64,000 nucleotides of DNA from Cyanobium sp. NIES-981 (GCA_945896675.1 CAMDEM010000012.1:1-64000), one strand, 5' to 3'; shown: positions 42,672-53,531, numbered from the stretch's first letter. Notes: generated by a model from the sequence alone, not told the origin. Program-made: numbers and translations.

Positions 42672-43445
42672 ATGACCGCGCTTACCCAACCACCAGGGGC
42701 TCCCGAAGGAGCCATCCCAGGGCCTATCACCGTGGCCATCACCGGAGCCAGTGGAGCCCTAGGGCAAGCCCTGCTCCAGGCCTGGCATCGCCGCGGCGCC
42801 CAGCTAATTGCCATCTCCAGCCGGGATCAGCCCTTGATCCTGCGCGACCCAGATGGGGCGACCATTCCCCTGCGCCAGGTGCGCTGGCAGACAGGCCAGG
42901 AGGCCGCCCTCGCCGCTGAACTGGCTGGGGTGGATGTGTTGGTGCTCAACCATGGCATCAATTCCCACCAGGCCCGCAGCCAGGAGGCCACCGCCACGGC
43001 CCTCGAGGTGAATGCCCTGAGCAGCTGGCGGCTGGCAGAATTGTTTGCCCAGCAGGCGGCCGGGCGCCAAAGGCAAGGGGCTCCAGAGCTTTGGTTCAAC
43101 ACCTCGGAGGCGGAAATCCAACCGGCCATCAGTCCGCTCTACGAAATCAGTAAACGGCTGCTGGGCCAACTCATCAGCCTGCGCTCCCTGGATTGGGCCT
43201 CAGGGGAGCGGCCGATTCGGGTGCGGCGGCTGGTGCTGGGCCCCTTCCGCTCAGAGCTCAATCCCATCGGCTTGATGGGGGCCGGCTTTGTGGCCAACCA
43301 GGTGCTCACCCAGGCCCATTGGGGCTGCAACCTGATCATCGTGACCCCAAACCCGCTCACCTATGTGCTGATGCCCCTCACCACCCTGGGGCGCTGGTTG
43401 TACTGCTCCCTGACTACCAAGCCGTCAACCAAGACCAGCCCTTAA
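42672..43445 (+). CDS. SDR family NAD(P)-binding protein
   Basis: 257 aa from ATG 42672; a TTG five codons earlier is less likely. T-G-A-S-G-A-L-G-Q-A is the cofactor motif at about 25-34, and L-N-H-G-I-N replaces the usual N-N-A-G. A Tyr-Lys pair appears as Y-E-I-S-K with N-T-S-E before it, so the active site is probably retained. It ends with a hydrophobic segment (L-T-Y-V-L-M-P-L-T-T-L-G-R-W-L-Y) that could touch the membrane. Substrate unknown. It converges with map; the spacer holds hairpin-forming repeats. Confidence 0.75.
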   Translation: MTALTQPPGAPEGAIPGPITVAITGASGALGQALLQAWHRRGAQLIAISSRDQPLILRDPDGATIPLRQVRWQTGQEAALAAELAGVDVLVLNHGINSHQARSQEATATALEVNALSSWRLAELFAQQAAGRQRQGAPELWFNTSEAEIQPAISPLYEISKRLLGQLISLRSLDWASGERPIRVRRLVLGPFRSELNPIGLMGAGFVANQVLTQAHWGCNLIIVTPNPLTYVLMPLTTLGRWLYCSLTTKPSTKTSP

Positions 43446-43451
43446 AAGTGG

Positions 43452-43502
43452 CGGGAGTTAAAAATCCCGAAGTTCAAAAATCGCGAGATCTAAAAATCTC
43501 GA
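43452..43502. repeat. Three degenerate ~15-bp repeats with hairpins between SDR and map genes
   Basis: GTTAAAAATCCCGA (43457-43470), GTTCAAAAATCGCGA (43472-43486) and ATCTAAAAATCTCGA (43488-43502) repeat at 15-16 bp. The flanks also make stems CGGGA/TCCCG (43452-43456 with 43465-43469) and CGAGAT/ATCTCG (43484-43489 with 43496-43501). The array lies between two converging genes and includes the map stop codon, so a terminator role is possible. Confidence 0.6.
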
Positions 43503-44356
43503 TCGGTCAGGATTTCACAACCATCGCTGGTCACGGCAATGGTGTGCTCCCATTGGGCCGACAGGGTCCCGTCGGTCGTGACCACGGTCCAGCGATCCTT
43601 GAGGGTGCGGCAGGCCTTGCTGCCGGCATTGAGGATCGGTTCCACCGCCAGGGTCATCCCGGCCCGCAGGGTCATGTTGGGCAGATCCCGGGTTCGGAAG
43701 TTGAACACGGAGGGTTCTTCGTGCAGGTTCCGGCCCACCCCATGGCCCGTGTAGTCCTCCACCACGGCATAGCCATGGGCCTCCACGTGGTCTTGAACGG
43801 CGCCGGCAATATCGAGCAGGGTGTTGCCAGCCTTGATTTGGGCGAGCCCCTTCATCAGGGATTCCTGGGCCACCCGGGTGAGTCGCTGGGCATCGTCCGT
43901 GGCCCCTTCCCCAACGCAGAGGCTGACGCAGCTATCGCCGTGGTAGCCATCGAAATAGGCCCCGGTATCCACCTTCAACAGGTCGCCGGCATGGATCACC
44001 CGCTTGCTGCTGGGGATGCCATGCACGACTTCGTCGTTAATGCTGGCGCAAATGCTGGCCGGGAATCCGTGATAGCCCTTGAAGCTGGGGGTCGCGCCCA
44101 TCTCGCGGATGCGCTTTTCGGCGTGGCGATCGAGGTCGCCGGTGGTCATGCCAGGGGCCGCCAACTCCATGATTTCCCGCAGCACGGTGGCCACAATGCG
44201 GCTGGCTTTGCGCATCGTTTCCAACTCGCGGGCCGATTTGATCTCTACGCCCCTACGGCCTTTCTGGATCCTGGGACCGGTTTCGATCACCCCTGAACTG
44301 CTCCCTTGGGGCTTAGCCCCTTTGGTACTGGCCAGAAGGTCGGCGAAAAGATTCAT
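43490..44356 (-). CDS. map: Methionine aminopeptidase, type I
   Basis: 288 aa from ATG 44356 (M-N-L-F-A-D-L-L). The ~40-aa N-terminal extension before the core is polar, without zinc-finger cysteines. The five metal ligands are visible: Asp in K-V-D-T-G-A, Asp in Y-H-G-D-S-C, His in G-H-G-V-G-R, Glu in A-V-E-P-I and Glu in W-E-H-T-I. Removes the initiator Met from nascent chains in the cytoplasm. The frame is open upstream to 44566, but that overlaps the divergent gene and is not conserved-looking. Confidence 0.95.
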   Translation of the reverse strand: MNLFADLLASTKGAKPQGSSSGVIETGPRIQKGRRGVEIKSARELETMRKASRIVATVLREIMELAAPGMTTGDLDRHAEKRIREMGATPSFKGYHGFPASICASINDEVVHGIPSSKRVIHAGDLLKVDTGAYFDGYHGDSCVSLCVGEGATDDAQRLTRVAQESLMKGLAQIKAGNTLLDIAGAVQDHVEAHGYAVVEDYTGHGVGRNLHEEPSVFNFRTRDLPNMTLRAGMTLAVEPILNAGSKACRTLKDRWTVVTTDGTLSAQWEHTIAVTSDGCEILTDRDF

Positions 44357-44477
44357 GCAAACGCCAGGGCAAAGAAGCTGTCCAGCCAACCTGGTTTTGC
44401 GCCAGGCTGGATTTCCATAGAGATTCAAGCTACCAACAGGCAGCTCCCTGTGGGGCGCAGGTAAACCCATCGGGACC

Positions 44478-44804
44478 ATGGCCCCTTCCATCTCCCAGCG
44501 CCTGCGGCAAGCCCACGCGGTGATCGCCCCGGTTGTGCTCCTCCCCCTAGCCCTCACCGTGACCACTGGCGTGGGCTATCGGGTGCTTCGCGATTGGGCC
44601 GGCCTAGGGCGGGATCAGGCCCACATTTTGATGGTTTTGCACGAGGGCGAGTGGCTCAAGCAGTGGGTGGGTCCCCAGGGCGAAACCCTCTACGTGCTGG
44701 CCAATGGGGCAGGCCTGGCCTGGATGCTGATCACCGGAGCCGCCATGGCCATCCAGCGCCTGCGCCTCCAGCTGAATCGGGGGGAAGGGAGGGCTGACAC
44801 CTGA
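44478..44804 (+). CDS. Small membrane protein, PepSY-like
   Basis: 108 aa with two transmembrane helices (about 15-32 and 78-95) around a short loop containing H-E-G-E-W-L-K and G-P-Q-G-E-T-L-Y-V. The layout (helix, H-x-G loop, helix) resembles small PepSY-associated membrane proteins common in cyanobacteria, but I cannot confirm the family. It lies 41 bp before rplS on the same strand. Confidence 0.5.
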   Translation: MAPSISQRLRQAHAVIAPVVLLPLALTVTTGVGYRVLRDWAGLGRDQAHILMVLHEGEWLKQWVGPQGETLYVLANGAGLAWMLITGAAMAIQRLRLQLNRGEGRADT

Positions 44805-44845
44805 GCCGGTACACTGGTGGTTTGGTCAGGCGTAGCGGAGCTGAG

Positions 44846-45337
44846 ATGGCATCGGATTCAAAGGACATGACAGCAGAAGACGTCAACGAAGAGCAGGTGA
44901 GCGCAACCTCTGAGGCCCCTGCCGCAACTGCGGTCCAGGAGAAGCCCGCCAAGGTCGCCGCAGGCGTCACCACCGGCAAGCTCAGCGCCTACGAGTTGAT
45001 TCGCTCCTTCGAAGCCGAGCAGCTCAAGAGCGACCTGCCCGAGATTTATGTGGGTGACACGGTCAAAGTCGGTGTGCGCATCCGTGAAGGCAGCAAGGAG
45101 CGGGTGCAGCCCTACGAGGGCGTGGTGATTGCCAAGCGCCACGGCGGTCTCAACGAGACCATCACCGTGCGCCGCATCTTCCAAGGCATCGGTGTGGAGC
45201 GGGTTTTCATGCTCCACAGCCCCCAGGTTGCCTCCGTGAAAGTGGAGCGCCGCGGTAAGGTGCGTAGGGCGAAGCTTTTCTATCTGCGTGATCGGGTGGG
45301 TAAAGCCACTCGAGTCAAGCAACGCTTCGACCGCTGA
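44846..45337 (+). CDS. rplS: 50S ribosomal protein L19
   Basis: 163 aa from ATG 44846. The core ([10 protein letters not shown] onward, with [14 protein letters not shown] and the C-terminal [12 protein letters not shown]) is standard L19 at the 30S-50S interface. The first ~50 residues are an acidic, Ala/Glu-rich extension absent from most bacterial L19s but seen in cyanobacterial relatives. A second ATG at 44867 could also serve. It is followed by two tRNA genes and gltX on the same strand. Confidence 0.96.
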   Translation: MASDSKDMTAEDVNEEQVSATSEAPAATAVQEKPAKVAAGVTTGKLSAYELIRSFEAEQLKSDLPEIYVGDTVKVGVRIREGSKERVQPYEGVVIAKRHGGLNETITVRRIFQGIGVERVFMLHSPQVASVKVERRGKVRRAKLFYLRDRVGKATRVKQRFDR

Positions 45338-45386
45338 GGATCTTTCTCAACAGATCTTCCCTCTCGTTTACGGGGGCGTCGGCATT

Positions 45387-45459
45387 GCGCCGTTAGTTCA
45401 GTTGGTAGAACGCAGGTCTCCAAAACCTGATGTCGGGGGTTCAAGTCCTCCACGGCGCG
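45387..45459 (+). tRNA. trnW: tRNA-Trp (CCA)
   Basis: A 73-nt cloverleaf. Acceptor stem GCGCCGT pairs with ACGGCGC, discriminator G. The anticodon stem CAGGT/ACCTG holds the loop CTCCAAA, anticodon CCA, and the T-arm is GGGGG-TTCAAGT-CCTCC. The 3' CCA is not encoded. Confidence 0.97.
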
Positions 45460-45495
45460 TTCGATGTCCCCACTTGCAGTTTCGTGGTTCCGAAC

Positions 45496-45684
45496 ATGGA
45501 GTTGGATCTACAACCCGGCGATGTGGTCAAGGTGCTCGAATCAGCCGCTCTTGGCTGGGTTCGTGCCCGTGTCATCCGGGTTAAATCCGGTGGCCGTGTG
45601 GTTGTTCAAAGTGATCAAGGTCGTGAATTCACGGCCAGAGGCAATCAAGTTCGCTTGATTGAACCGGCAGGCTTCCGTCCCTAG
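45496..45684 (+). CDS. Small conserved protein between two tRNA genes
   Basis: 62 aa from ATG 45496. The chain (L-Q-P-G-D-V-V-K-V-L-E-S, W-V-R-A-R-V-I-R-V-K-S-G-G-R-V-V-V) has the strand pattern of an SH3/KOW-like barrel, a fold often seen in translation or transcription proteins. No further motif. Located 37 bp after tRNA-Trp and 169 bp before tRNA-Asp, next to rplS and gltX, so a translation-related role is a reasonable guess only. Confidence 0.65.
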   Translation: MELDLQPGDVVKVLESAALGWVRARVIRVKSGGRVVVQSDQGREFTARGNQVRLIEPAGFRP

Positions 45685-45852
45685 GGTCAAGCCATCCGTT
45701 CGACGGTTCCAACGGCTCCAATCGGTTGACGATGGGACCTTCGATCACGGATACTCTTTAAGTCGCATCAGCGACAGCCTGAGTTCGCGATTCCCTCAAA
45801 TCGCGAAACCTTGTCCAGCTGCTTCTTGGAGCAGCCTGGAAATTCAAAGTCT

Positions 45853-45926
45853 GGGACTGTAGTTCAACCGGTTAGAGCACCGCCCTGTCACGGCGGAAGT
45901 TGCGGGTTCGAATCCCGTCAGTCCCG
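45853..45926 (+). tRNA. trnD: tRNA-Asp (GTC)
   Basis: A 74-nt cloverleaf. Acceptor GGGACTG pairs with CAGTCCC, discriminator G. The anticodon arm CCGCC-CTGTCAC-GGCGG holds anticodon GTC, and the T-arm is GCGGG-TTCGAAT-CCCGT. The 3' CCA is not encoded. Confidence 0.97.
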
Positions 45927-45961
45927 TTTCATTTCATCCCTTCAACTTGGAGGGTTCCTTG

Positions 45962-47428
45962 GTGGGCGCAGCGCAAACGGGTTGTTCGGCCGTCCGCGTT
46001 CGCCTGGCGCCAAGCCCCACGGGCACCCTGCACATCGGCACGGCCCGAACGGCAGTCTTCAACTGGCTGTTTGCCCGCCACCAGGGCGGCAAGTTTTTGT
46101 TGCGGATCGAAGATACCGATCGGGAGCGCTCCAAGCCCGAATACACCGACAACATCCTCGAGGGCCTGCGGTGGCTTGGCCTCGATTGGGATGAAGAGCC
46201 CGTCATCCAAAGCGCCCGCATCGACATCCACCGGGAAGCCATCCAAGGGCTCCTGGATTCAGGCCATGCCTACCGCTGCTTTGCCACGGAAGCCGAACTC
46301 ACCGCCATGCGGGAGCTCCAGGCCGCCACCAAACAGGCCCCGCGCTACGACAACCGCCACCGCAACCTCACCCCTGAGCAGCAAGCCGCCTTCATCGCCG
46401 AAGGCCGGGAGGCCACGGTGCGCTTCCGCATCGACGATGGCGCCACCATCACCTGGAACGACCTGGTCCGCGGCCCCATGCGCTGGGCTGGCGCCGACCT
46501 GGGCGGCGACATGGTGATCGCCAGGCGGGCCCCCGCCGATCAAATCGGTGATCCGCTCTACAACCTGGTGGTGGTCATTGATGACGCCGCCATGGCCATC
46601 ACCCATGTGATCCGCGGCGAAGACCACATCGCCAATACGGCCAAGCAATTGCTGCTTTACGCGGCCCTGGGCGACGAGGTGCCCGTGTTTGCCCACACCC
46701 CCCTGATCCTCAACCAGGAGGGCAAAAAGCTCTCCAAGCGCGATGGGGTGACGTCCATCGGCGACTTCCAAGCCATGGGCTATGCGGCCGAGGCCCTGGC
46801 CAACTACATGACCCTGCTGGGTTGGTCGCCGCCGGAGGGCATGGACGAGCGCTTCACCCTCGAGCAAGCCGCGGCCGTCTTTGGCTTCGAGCGGGTGAAC
46901 AAGGCAGGGGCCCGATTCGATTGGGACAAGCTCAATTGGCTAAACGGCCAGGTGCTCCACGGGCAGGGGCCCGCGGCGTTGCGCGACCAACTGCAACCCC
47001 TGTGGACCGCCAAAGGTTGGGGTGGAACGGCTCCCAATCCCATGCACGCCGATGGGGCTTGGCAGGCGGATCTCTGCGAGCTGATTGGCCCATCCCTCAC
47101 CCTGCTGGCCGATGGGGTAGCCCAGGCCGAACCCTTCTTCACCTGCCCGCCCCTCAACGAAGCGGCCCAGGCCCAAGTGGTGAGCGACGGTGCCCAACCA
47201 GCCTTGGCAGCTTTGCTGTCGAAGCTCAACGATGGGCCCCTCGACTCCGATCAAGCCCAGGCGCTACTGGGCGAAGCAGCCACGGACGCCGGTGTCAAAA
47301 AGGGCGTGATCATGAAGAGCCTGCGCGCCGCCCTGCTGGGCAGCCTCCAGGGCCCCGACCTACTCGCCACCTGGTTGCTCCTGCACCGCAGTGGCGAGGA
47401 CAGGGCCCGCATCCAGCGCAGCCTCTAG
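45962..47428 (+). CDS. gltX: Glutamyl-tRNA synthetase
   Basis: 488 aa from GTG 45962, chosen because GGAGGG ends 7 bases upstream; TTGs at 45947 and 45959 are alternatives. Class I synthetase marks: [11 protein letters not shown] near the start (HIGH-type) and K-L-S-K-R-D-G (KMSKS-type) around residue 255. It charges tRNA-Glu, which also supplies the glutamate activated for the HemA/HemL tetrapyrrole route. The last 69 bp overlap antisense with the convergent antiporter gene. Confidence 0.96.
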   Translation: MGAAQTGCSAVRVRLAPSPTGTLHIGTARTAVFNWLFARHQGGKFLLRIEDTDRERSKPEYTDNILEGLRWLGLDWDEEPVIQSARIDIHREAIQGLLDSGHAYRCFATEAELTAMRELQAATKQAPRYDNRHRNLTPEQQAAFIAEGREATVRFRIDDGATITWNDLVRGPMRWAGADLGGDMVIARRAPADQIGDPLYNLVVVIDDAAMAITHVIRGEDHIANTAKQLLLYAALGDEVPVFAHTPLILNQEGKKLSKRDGVTSIGDFQAMGYAAEALANYMTLLGWSPPEGMDERFTLEQAAAVFGFERVNKAGARFDWDKLNWLNGQVLHGQGPAALRDQLQPLWTAKGWGGTAPNPMHADGAWQADLCELIGPSLTLLADGVAQAEPFFTCPPLNEAAQAQVVSDGAQPALAALLSKLNDGPLDSDQAQALLGEAATDAGVKKGVIMKSLRAALLGSLQGPDLLATWLLLHRSGEDRARIQRSL

Positions 47429-48622
47429 GGACGCTCCCTCTAGCGGCTCCGGCTGCACCAGCCCCAGGCCCTTGGCCAGGGCGGGGGCGGTGAAGCCCTG
47501 AATGCCCACGGTGAGCAGGATGGTGAGGAACACCAATCCCTTCAAGGCCCCGGCACCGGCAATGCCAGCCTCCTGGAGCTGGATGGCAAACAGGCTGGCC
47601 ACCGCTGCGGTGACGATGCCGCGGGGGGCAATCCAGCTGAGCATCAACTTGTCGCGCCAACCCAGGGAGGGCAGACCAATGCCGCCCACCTGGATGACGA
47701 TCCAACGGAAGACCATCAAGGCCAAGACACAGGCCACCCCACCCCAACCCAAGGGGCTCAGCTCACCCCAGGACAGATCCGCTGCCAGCAGGGGAAACAG
47801 CACGGTGATGGCCAACTGGGCCAACTGACTAATCAGCTCATCGAGCTGGCTGGCCTCCGCATCGAGCCGCAAACCCACCACCACCCCGGCACTCACCGCC
47901 GCCGGCAACCCCGCCTCTGGCAACAGGGCCTGGGCCCCACTCACCAGCAAAAACAGCATCCCCAGGCTGAGCTGCAGCTTGAGGCCGTCGGACTTGGGGG
48001 GCAGGCGCTTGAGCACCTCCACCAGCAACCAACCCCCCAGGGCGCCGATCGCCACGCCGCCGCCGAGCCGCAACGCCAACAGGGCTGCCACGTCCTGCCA
48101 GCTATCGAGATCCCCCAAGGCCAGTTGCAGCAGCAGCAGGGCCAGCACGGCACCCGCCGGCTCCAGGATCAGGCCTTCCGCCTCCAGCAGTCGCCCCAAG
48201 CCTGGAATCAGGCGCATCTGCTGCACCATCGGCGTTACCACCGTGGGCCCAGTGGCCAGGGCAATCGCCCCAAACACCCAGGCCAAGGGCCAGGGCAACC
48301 CGGCCAAGTGATGGGCAAACAAAGCCCCACCCACCAAACCGAGCACACCCCGCACCAACACCAACTGCACCACCGCCCGCTGGAGGTCGCGGCCGGCAAG
48401 GCGCAAATTCAGGCCGCCATCAAACAACACCAAGCTCACCAGCAAACCCACCAAGGGCTCCAGCCCCCGGCCCAGGGTTTCTGGCTGCACCAAATCCAAG
48501 CCAGCCCGGCCAACAAACAACCCGGTGGCCAGCAAGAGCACCACGGCAGGCAAGCTGGTGAGCCGTGCCACCAACTGGGCCAAGGCACCGGCGAAAAACG
48601 CCTCTCCCCAAAGCAATTCCAT
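47360..48622 (-). CDS. Cation:proton antiporter (CPA1-type)
   Basis: About 420 aa from ATG 48622 ([10 protein letters not shown]); the frame is open to 48670. Around 12 helices. Family blocks: [28 protein letters not shown] and [13 protein letters not shown], as in Na+/H+ exchangers of the NhaP branch. A membrane-embedded Asp-Asp or Asn-Asp pair is not obvious. It probably exports Na+ or K+ for protons. The 3' end overlaps gltX by 69 bp. Confidence 0.88.
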   Translation of the reverse strand: MELLWGEAFFAGALAQLVARLTSLPAVVLLLATGLFVGRAGLDLVQPETLGRGLEPLVGLLVSLVLFDGGLNLRLAGRDLQRAVVQLVLVRGVLGLVGGALFAHHLAGLPWPLAWVFGAIALATGPTVVTPMVQQMRLIPGLGRLLEAEGLILEPAGAVLALLLLQLALGDLDSWQDVAALLALRLGGGVAIGALGGWLLVEVLKRLPPKSDGLKLQLSLGMLFLLVSGAQALLPEAGLPAAVSAGVVVGLRLDAEASQLDELISQLAQLAITVLFPLLAADLSWGELSPLGWGGVACVLALMVFRWIVIQVGGIGLPSLGWRDKLMLSWIAPRGIVTAAVASLFAIQLQEAGIAGAGALKGLVFLTILLTVGIQGFTAPALAKGLGLVQPEPLEGASLEAALDAGPVLATAVQEQPGGE

Positions 48623-48626
48623 CAGG

Positions 48627-48884
48627 TCAATCGTCGAGGGAGCCGTAGAGGGGTTCGACCCGGATGCCAATCACAGCACTCGGACGCACGACCAAATACT
48701 CTCCCTCAAGATCGCCCATCGGCACATTTACAAAGGTGTCTGAGGCGGGAGATGACGACGAAGCCGCGGTCAGAACCCCGCCGTACCACTGCTGGAAGGC
48801 TTCCAGGGTTTTGAAGTGGGCGATTTCGCTCTGCCCACCACTGAGATGCAGGTGCACGGCGTAGCGCCGGGGGGTGCGGGCCAT
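48627..48884 (-). CDS. Small conserved cyanobacterial hypothetical protein
   Basis: 85 aa (M-A-R-T-P-R-R-Y-A-V-H-L-H-L-S-G-G). Predicted mixed alpha/beta, with H-F-K-T-L-E-A-F-Q-Q-W-Y and E-G-E-Y-L-V-V-R-P-S-A-V-I-G-I-R-V-E-P. No transmembrane helix and no recognised family. It begins divergent from polA and lies 4 bp before the antiporter start, so these two are probably cotranscribed. Confidence 0.6.
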   Translation of the reverse strand: MARTPRRYAVHLHLSGGQSEIAHFKTLEAFQQWYGGVLTAASSSSPASDTFVNVPMGDLEGEYLVVRPSAVIGIRVEPLYGSLDD

Positions 48885-49021
48885 GGCAGGGGTTGGCCCA
48901 GGGGGCCTTTGCTCCCCTCAGGATGCCGGATCAGGCAACGCAGTTCACGCAAGAGCGGCTCGCCCAACCTGCTCTGGCAGGCTGGGCGCACTCCAATTAA
49001 TCCAGGGCCGAAGGGCTTGCC

Positions 49022-52000
49022 ATGCCAGGACAAAAGCCCTTGCTGCTACTGGTTGACGGCCATTCCCTCGCCTTTCGGAGTTTTTACGCCTTTTCCAAAG
49101 GCGGTGAAGGGGGCCTGAGCACCAAGGAGGGCGTACCCACTTCGGTTACCTATGGCTTTCTCAAAGCCCTGCTCGACAACTGCAAGGGCCTAGCCCCCCA
49201 AGGGGTGGTGATTGCCTTTGATACGGCAGAGCCCACCTTCCGGCACGTGGCCGACGAGGCCTACAAGGCCCACCGCGACACAGCCCCCGAGCACTTCTTT
49301 GCCGACCTCGCCAACCTGCAAACCATCCTCGAAGACTCCCTCGACATTCCCCTCTGCATGGCGCCGGGCTACGAGGCCGATGACGTGCTCGGGACCCTGG
49401 CCAACAGGGCTGCCAACCAGGGCTGGCGGGTGCGGATCCTCTCCGGTGACCGGGATCTGTTCCAGCTGGTCGACGACCACCGCGACATCTCCGTGCTCTA
49501 CATGGGGGGTGGTCCCTATGCGAAAAACAGCGGTCCCACGGACATTCGCCGCGACGGGGTGATCGCCAAGCTCGGCGTCACCCCGGAGGAGGTGGTCGAC
49601 CTCAAGGCGCTGACGGGCGATTCCTCCGACAACATCCCCGGCGTCAAGGGCGTGGGCCCCAAAACCGCCATCAGCCTGCTCCAATCCTTCGAACACGTGG
49701 ATGGCATCTATGCCGCCCTCGATGGCCTTGATGGCCCCAAGGCCAGCAACGGCCCCCTCAAAGGGGCCCTGATCGAGAAGCTGCGGGCCGACAAGGAGAA
49801 CGCCTATCGCTCCCGGATGTTGGCCGAGATCCTGATCGACATCCCCCTCCCCAGGGAGCCACGGCTGGAGCTGGGTGCGGTCAAAGCCGAAGCCCTCGCC
49901 GGAAACCTCGAGGAGCTGGAGCTCTTCAGCCTGGTGCGCCAGGTACCCAACTTCGCCACGATTTTCTCCAGCCAGCCCCCGGATCTTTCGGAGCTCGAAG
50001 CGGCCCAGGCAACCAAAGCTTCTGCAGCCTCGAGCCCAATCCCTGCCGATCCACCAGCTGCCAATCCACCAGCCACCAATTCCCCAGGGACTGATTCCCC
50101 AGGGACTGATTCGGCAGCCACCCATCCCGCCGCAGCTCAACCGAGCCTTGAGCCCCAGCTGATCAGCAGCACCGCTGAGCTCGAGGTCCTGGTGGGGCGG
50201 TTGATGGCTGCCAGCGATGCCGCCCATCCCATCGCCCTCGACACCGAAACCACCGATCTCAACCCGTTCAAAGCTGAGCTGGTGGGGATGGGTTTCTGCT
50301 GGGGGCCAGGGCCATCGGATCTGGCCTATCTGCCGATTGGCCACCACCCCCCCATGGCCGCGGATCTGCTCAGTGCGGCCCCCGCCGCCCCGCCCCAACT
50401 TCCCTTGGCTGCGGTGGTGAGTGCCCTGGCCCCCTGGCTGACCTGCCCAGACCACCCCAAAAGCCTGCAAAACGCCAAGTACGACCGGTTGATCCTGTTG
50501 CGCCATGGCCTGGCCCTCGGCGGCGTGGTGATGGACACCCTGCTTGCCGATTACCTGCGCGATGCCAACGCCAAACACGGCCTTGACGCCATGGCAGAAC
50601 GCAACTTTGGTTTTACCCCCACCAGCTTCAGCGACCTTGTGGCCAAGGGTGCCAACTTCGCCTCGGTGCCGATCGAGGTTGCGGCCCTCTATTGCGGCAT
50701 GGACGTGCACCTCACCTGGAGGCTCAGCCAGCTGTTGGGCCAGCAACTCCAGGACCTCGGCGAAGCCTTGACGCCGCTGCTGCGGGAGGTGGAGTTGCCG
50801 CTGGAGCCCGTGCTGGCAGCCATGGAAGCCACCGGCATCCGCATCGACATCGCCTACCTCCAGGAGCTCTCGGCCGAGTTGCTCGCCACCCTCACCACCC
50901 TGGAAGCCCAGGCCAAGGAGGCCGCCGGCAGCGATTTCAACCTGGCCTCCCCCAAGCAACTGGGCGAATTGCTGTTCGACACCCTGGGGCTGGATCGCAA
51001 AAAATCGCGCAAAACCAAAACGGGCTGGAGCACCGATGCCGCCGTGCTCGAGAAGCTGGAGGCCGATCACCCGGTGGTGCCCCTGGTGCTGGAGCACCGC
51101 ACCCTGAGCAAATTAAAGAGCACCTATGTGGATGCCCTACCCGCCCTGGTGGAACCCGAAACGGGGCGGGTGCACACCGATTTCAACCAGGCTGTTACCG
51201 CCACCGGCCGGCTCTCCAGCAGCAACCCAAACCTGCAAAACATCCCGATTCGCACGGTATTTTCCCGCCGGATTCGCAAAGCCTTTTTGCCCCAAGAGGG
51301 TTGGCACCTGATCAGCGCCGACTACTCCCAAATCGAGCTGCGCATCCTCACCCACCTCTCGGGGGAGGAGGTGCTCGAGAACGCCTACCAACAGGGAGAC
51401 GATGTGCATGCCCTCACCGCCCGCTTGCTGCTGGAAAAAGAGGACATCACTCCCGAAGAGCGGCGGCTGGGCAAGACGATCAATTTCGGTGTGATCTACG
51501 GCATGGGTGCCCAGCGCTTTGCCCGCGAAACCGGCGTGAGCCAGGCCCAGGCCAAGGAGTTTTTAAGCAAGTACAAGCAGCGCTACCCCAAGGTGTTTGC
51601 CTTCCTGGAGCTGCAAGAACGGCTGGCCCTCAGCCAGGGCTATGTGGAGACGATCCTGGGCAGGCGGCGGCCCTTTCCCTTTGATCCCAATGGTTTGGGT
51701 CGCCTCCGGGGCAAAGATCCCCTCGCGATCGACCTGGAGGTAGCCCGCCGGGGCGGCATGGAGGCCCAGCAACTGCGCGCCGCGGCCAACGCCCCCATCC
51801 AGGGTTCCTCGGCCGACATCATCAAGGTGGCCATGGTGCAGTTGCACCACAAGCTGGAAAGCACCGGCCTGGCCGCCAGGCTGCTGCTCCAGGTGCACGA
51901 CGAACTGGTGCTCGAAGCCGCCCCCGAGGCCCTGGATGCGGTGGTCACCCTGACCCGTGAAACCATGGAAAACGCCGTCAAACTCTCGGTGCCTCTTGTG

Positions 52001-52042
52001 GTGGAAACCGGGGTGGGCCCGAACTGGATGGAAGCGAAATGA
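49022..52042 (+). CDS. polA: DNA polymerase I
   Basis: 1006 aa, full three-domain enzyme. The 5'-nuclease domain starts [13 protein letters not shown]. The 3'-5' exonuclease looks active: Exo I A-L-D-T-E-T-T-D, Exo II N-A-K-Y-D, Exo III Y-C-G-M-D. Polymerase motifs A (D-Y-S-Q-I-E-L-R), B ([13 protein letters not shown]) and C (V-H-D-E-L) are complete. Residues about 335-382 form a Pro/Ala/Ser/Thr linker absent from E. coli Pol I, with a 15-bp duplication. Acts in repair and Okazaki fragment processing. Its stop overlaps the cysS start (ATGA). Confidence 0.97.
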   Translation: MPGQKPLLLLVDGHSLAFRSFYAFSKGGEGGLSTKEGVPTSVTYGFLKALLDNCKGLAPQGVVIAFDTAEPTFRHVADEAYKAHRDTAPEHFFADLANLQTILEDSLDIPLCMAPGYEADDVLGTLANRAANQGWRVRILSGDRDLFQLVDDHRDISVLYMGGGPYAKNSGPTDIRRDGVIAKLGVTPEEVVDLKALTGDSSDNIPGVKGVGPKTAISLLQSFEHVDGIYAALDGLDGPKASNGPLKGALIEKLRADKENAYRSRMLAEILIDIPLPREPRLELGAVKAEALAGNLEELELFSLVRQVPNFATIFSSQPPDLSELEAAQATKASAASSPIPADPPAANPPATNSPGTDSPGTDSAATHPAAAQPSLEPQLISSTAELEVLVGRLMAASDAAHPIALDTETTDLNPFKAELVGMGFCWGPGPSDLAYLPIGHHPPMAADLLSAAPAAPPQLPLAAVVSALAPWLTCPDHPKSLQNAKYDRLILLRHGLALGGVVMDTLLADYLRDANAKHGLDAMAERNFGFTPTSFSDLVAKGANFASVPIEVAALYCGMDVHLTWRLSQLLGQQLQDLGEALTPLLREVELPLEPVLAAMEATGIRIDIAYLQELSAELLATLTTLEAQAKEAAGSDFNLASPKQLGELLFDTLGLDRKKSRKTKTGWSTDAAVLEKLEADHPVVPLVLEHRTLSKLKSTYVDALPALVEPETGRVHTDFNQAVTATGRLSSSNPNLQNIPIRTVFSRRIRKAFLPQEGWHLISADYSQIELRILTHLSGEEVLENAYQQGDDVHALTARLLLEKEDITPEERRLGKTINFGVIYGMGAQRFARETGVSQAQAKEFLSKYKQRYPKVFAFLELQERLALSQGYVETILGRRRPFPFDPNGLGRLRGKDPLAIDLEVARRGGMEAQQLRAAANAPIQGSSADIIKVAMVQLHHKLESTGLAARLLLQVHDELVLEAAPEALDAVVTLTRETMENAVKLSVPLVVETGVGPNWMEAK
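50079..50108 (+). repeat. 15-bp in-frame tandem repeat in the polA linker
   Basis: ATTCCCCAGGGACTG occurs twice in direct tandem (50079-50093, 50094-50108). It encodes a repeated S-P-G-T-D in the low-complexity linker between the 5'-nuclease and proofreading domains. As it is in frame it only lengthens the spacer. Confidence 0.9.
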
Positions 52043-53511
52043 CAGCAGCCCCCATGGCCCTTCAGCTCACCAACACCCTCACCCGCCGCACCGAAACCTT
52101 CGTGCCGCTGGAACCCGGCAAGGTGAGCATCTATTGCTGCGGGGTAACGGTCTACGACCTCTGCCACCTGGGCCATGCCCGCAGCTACATCGCCTGGGAC
52201 GTGCTGCGCCGCCACCTGATCTGGAGTGGCTACCAGGTGACGTTCGTGCAGAACTACACCGACATCGATGACAAGATCCTGGGCCGCGCCGCCGCGGAAG
52301 GCAGCTCCATGGAGGCGGTGAGTGAGCGCAATATCCAGGCCTTCGTGGCCGACATGGCGTCGCTGAATATTCTTCCGGCCGATCGCATGCCCCGGGCCAC
52401 CCAAAGCCTGGATGGGATTCGCGCCTTGATCAGCGAGCTGGAAGCCAAAGGCGCCGCCTACTCCGCCGATGGGGATGTTTATTTCGCCGTGATGAAGCAC
52501 GCCGGCTACGGCAAACTTTCCGGCCGCGATCTCGCCGAACAGCAGTCCAACGCCGATGGTCGGGTCGCCGATGTCGAAGAGGCGCGCAAACAGCACCCCT
52601 TTGATTTCGCCCTCTGGAAAGGAGCCAAGCCCGGCGAACCCAGCTTCCCCTCCCCCTGGGGTGCGGGCCGGCCTGGCTGGCACATCGAATGTTCCGCCAT
52701 GGTGCGCGCCGAACTTGGCGACACCATCGACATCCACCTGGGCGGCGCCGACCTGATCTTTCCCCACCACGAGAACGAAATCGCCCAATCGGAAGCGGCC
52801 AGCGGCCACGAGCTCGCCCGCTACTGGCTGCACAACGGCATGGTGAATGTGGGCGGCCAGAAGATGAGCAAGTCGCTCGGCAACTTCACCACGATCCGGG
52901 CCCTGGTGGAGAGCGGTGTTTCAGCCATGACCCTGCGGCTGTTCGTGCTTCAGGCCCACTACCGCAAACCCCTCGATTTCACCCCCGAGGCCCTCGACGC
53001 CGCGGCCACCGGCTGGAAGGGGCTCAACGCCGCCCTCCAGTTGACGGCTGCCCCCGGCCCGGCCCGCCAGGCCGGGGACTTCCCTTGGGCCGATGCCCGC
53101 AGCCGTTTTACGGCGGCCCTCAACGACGACCTCAACACCTCCGCCGCCCTGGCGGTGTTGTTTGAACTGGCCAAGCCCCTGCGCGCTTTGGCCAACCGCA
53201 TCGAGCGGGGCGATCCAGCCGCCGAAGCCGAGGCCCAGCAAAGCGAGCTCGTCGCCCGCGGCGAACTATTACAGGAACTCGCCGGGGTGCTGGGGCTGAA
53301 AATTGAAACGGAACCAGCCAATGCAGACGCCGGAGCCAACGGAGATCCCGGAGCGGGCGACGCTGAGATTCAGGCCCAGATCGAAGCCCGGCTTGCCGCC
53401 AAGGCCGCCAAAAACTTCCAGGAGGCCGACCGCATCCGCGACGCACTCAAGGCCCAAGGCATCGAACTGATCGACAAGGGCGGCGGACTCACCGACTGGA
53501 TTCGGGCTTAA
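52039..53511 (+). CDS. cysS: Cysteinyl-tRNA synthetase
   Basis: 490 aa. Zinc and HIGH region [15 protein letters not shown] at about 35-49, then K-M-S-K-S-L-G-N-F near residue 275, and the H-E-N-E-I zinc ligands before it. The C-terminal DALR domain and an Ala/Gly/Asp-rich insert around 430-445 follow. Charges tRNA-Cys with cysteine. The start ATG overlaps the polA stop by 4 bp; another in-frame ATG lies four codons on. Confidence 0.97.
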   Translation: MTAAPMALQLTNTLTRRTETFVPLEPGKVSIYCCGVTVYDLCHLGHARSYIAWDVLRRHLIWSGYQVTFVQNYTDIDDKILGRAAAEGSSMEAVSERNIQAFVADMASLNILPADRMPRATQSLDGIRALISELEAKGAAYSADGDVYFAVMKHAGYGKLSGRDLAEQQSNADGRVADVEEARKQHPFDFALWKGAKPGEPSFPSPWGAGRPGWHIECSAMVRAELGDTIDIHLGGADLIFPHHENEIAQSEAASGHELARYWLHNGMVNVGGQKMSKSLGNFTTIRALVESGVSAMTLRLFVLQAHYRKPLDFTPEALDAAATGWKGLNAALQLTAAPGPARQAGDFPWADARSRFTAALNDDLNTSAALAVLFELAKPLRALANRIERGDPAAEAEAQQSELVARGELLQELAGVLGLKIETEPANADAGANGDPGAGDAEIQAQIEARLAAKAAKNFQEADRIRDALKAQGIELIDKGGGLTDWIRA

Positions 53512-53531
53512 TCAACTGGATGCCCATCCAA

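Noticed and set aside
46822-47493. A 223-codon frame inside gltX
   Set aside because: It is the +1 shadow of gltX, very Arg/Pro-rich, without protein features.
49190-51097. A 635-codon open frame antisense to polA
   Set aside because: It lies fully opposite a well-conserved polA, is Gly/His/Gln-rich and has no domain; long antisense frames are expected at high GC.
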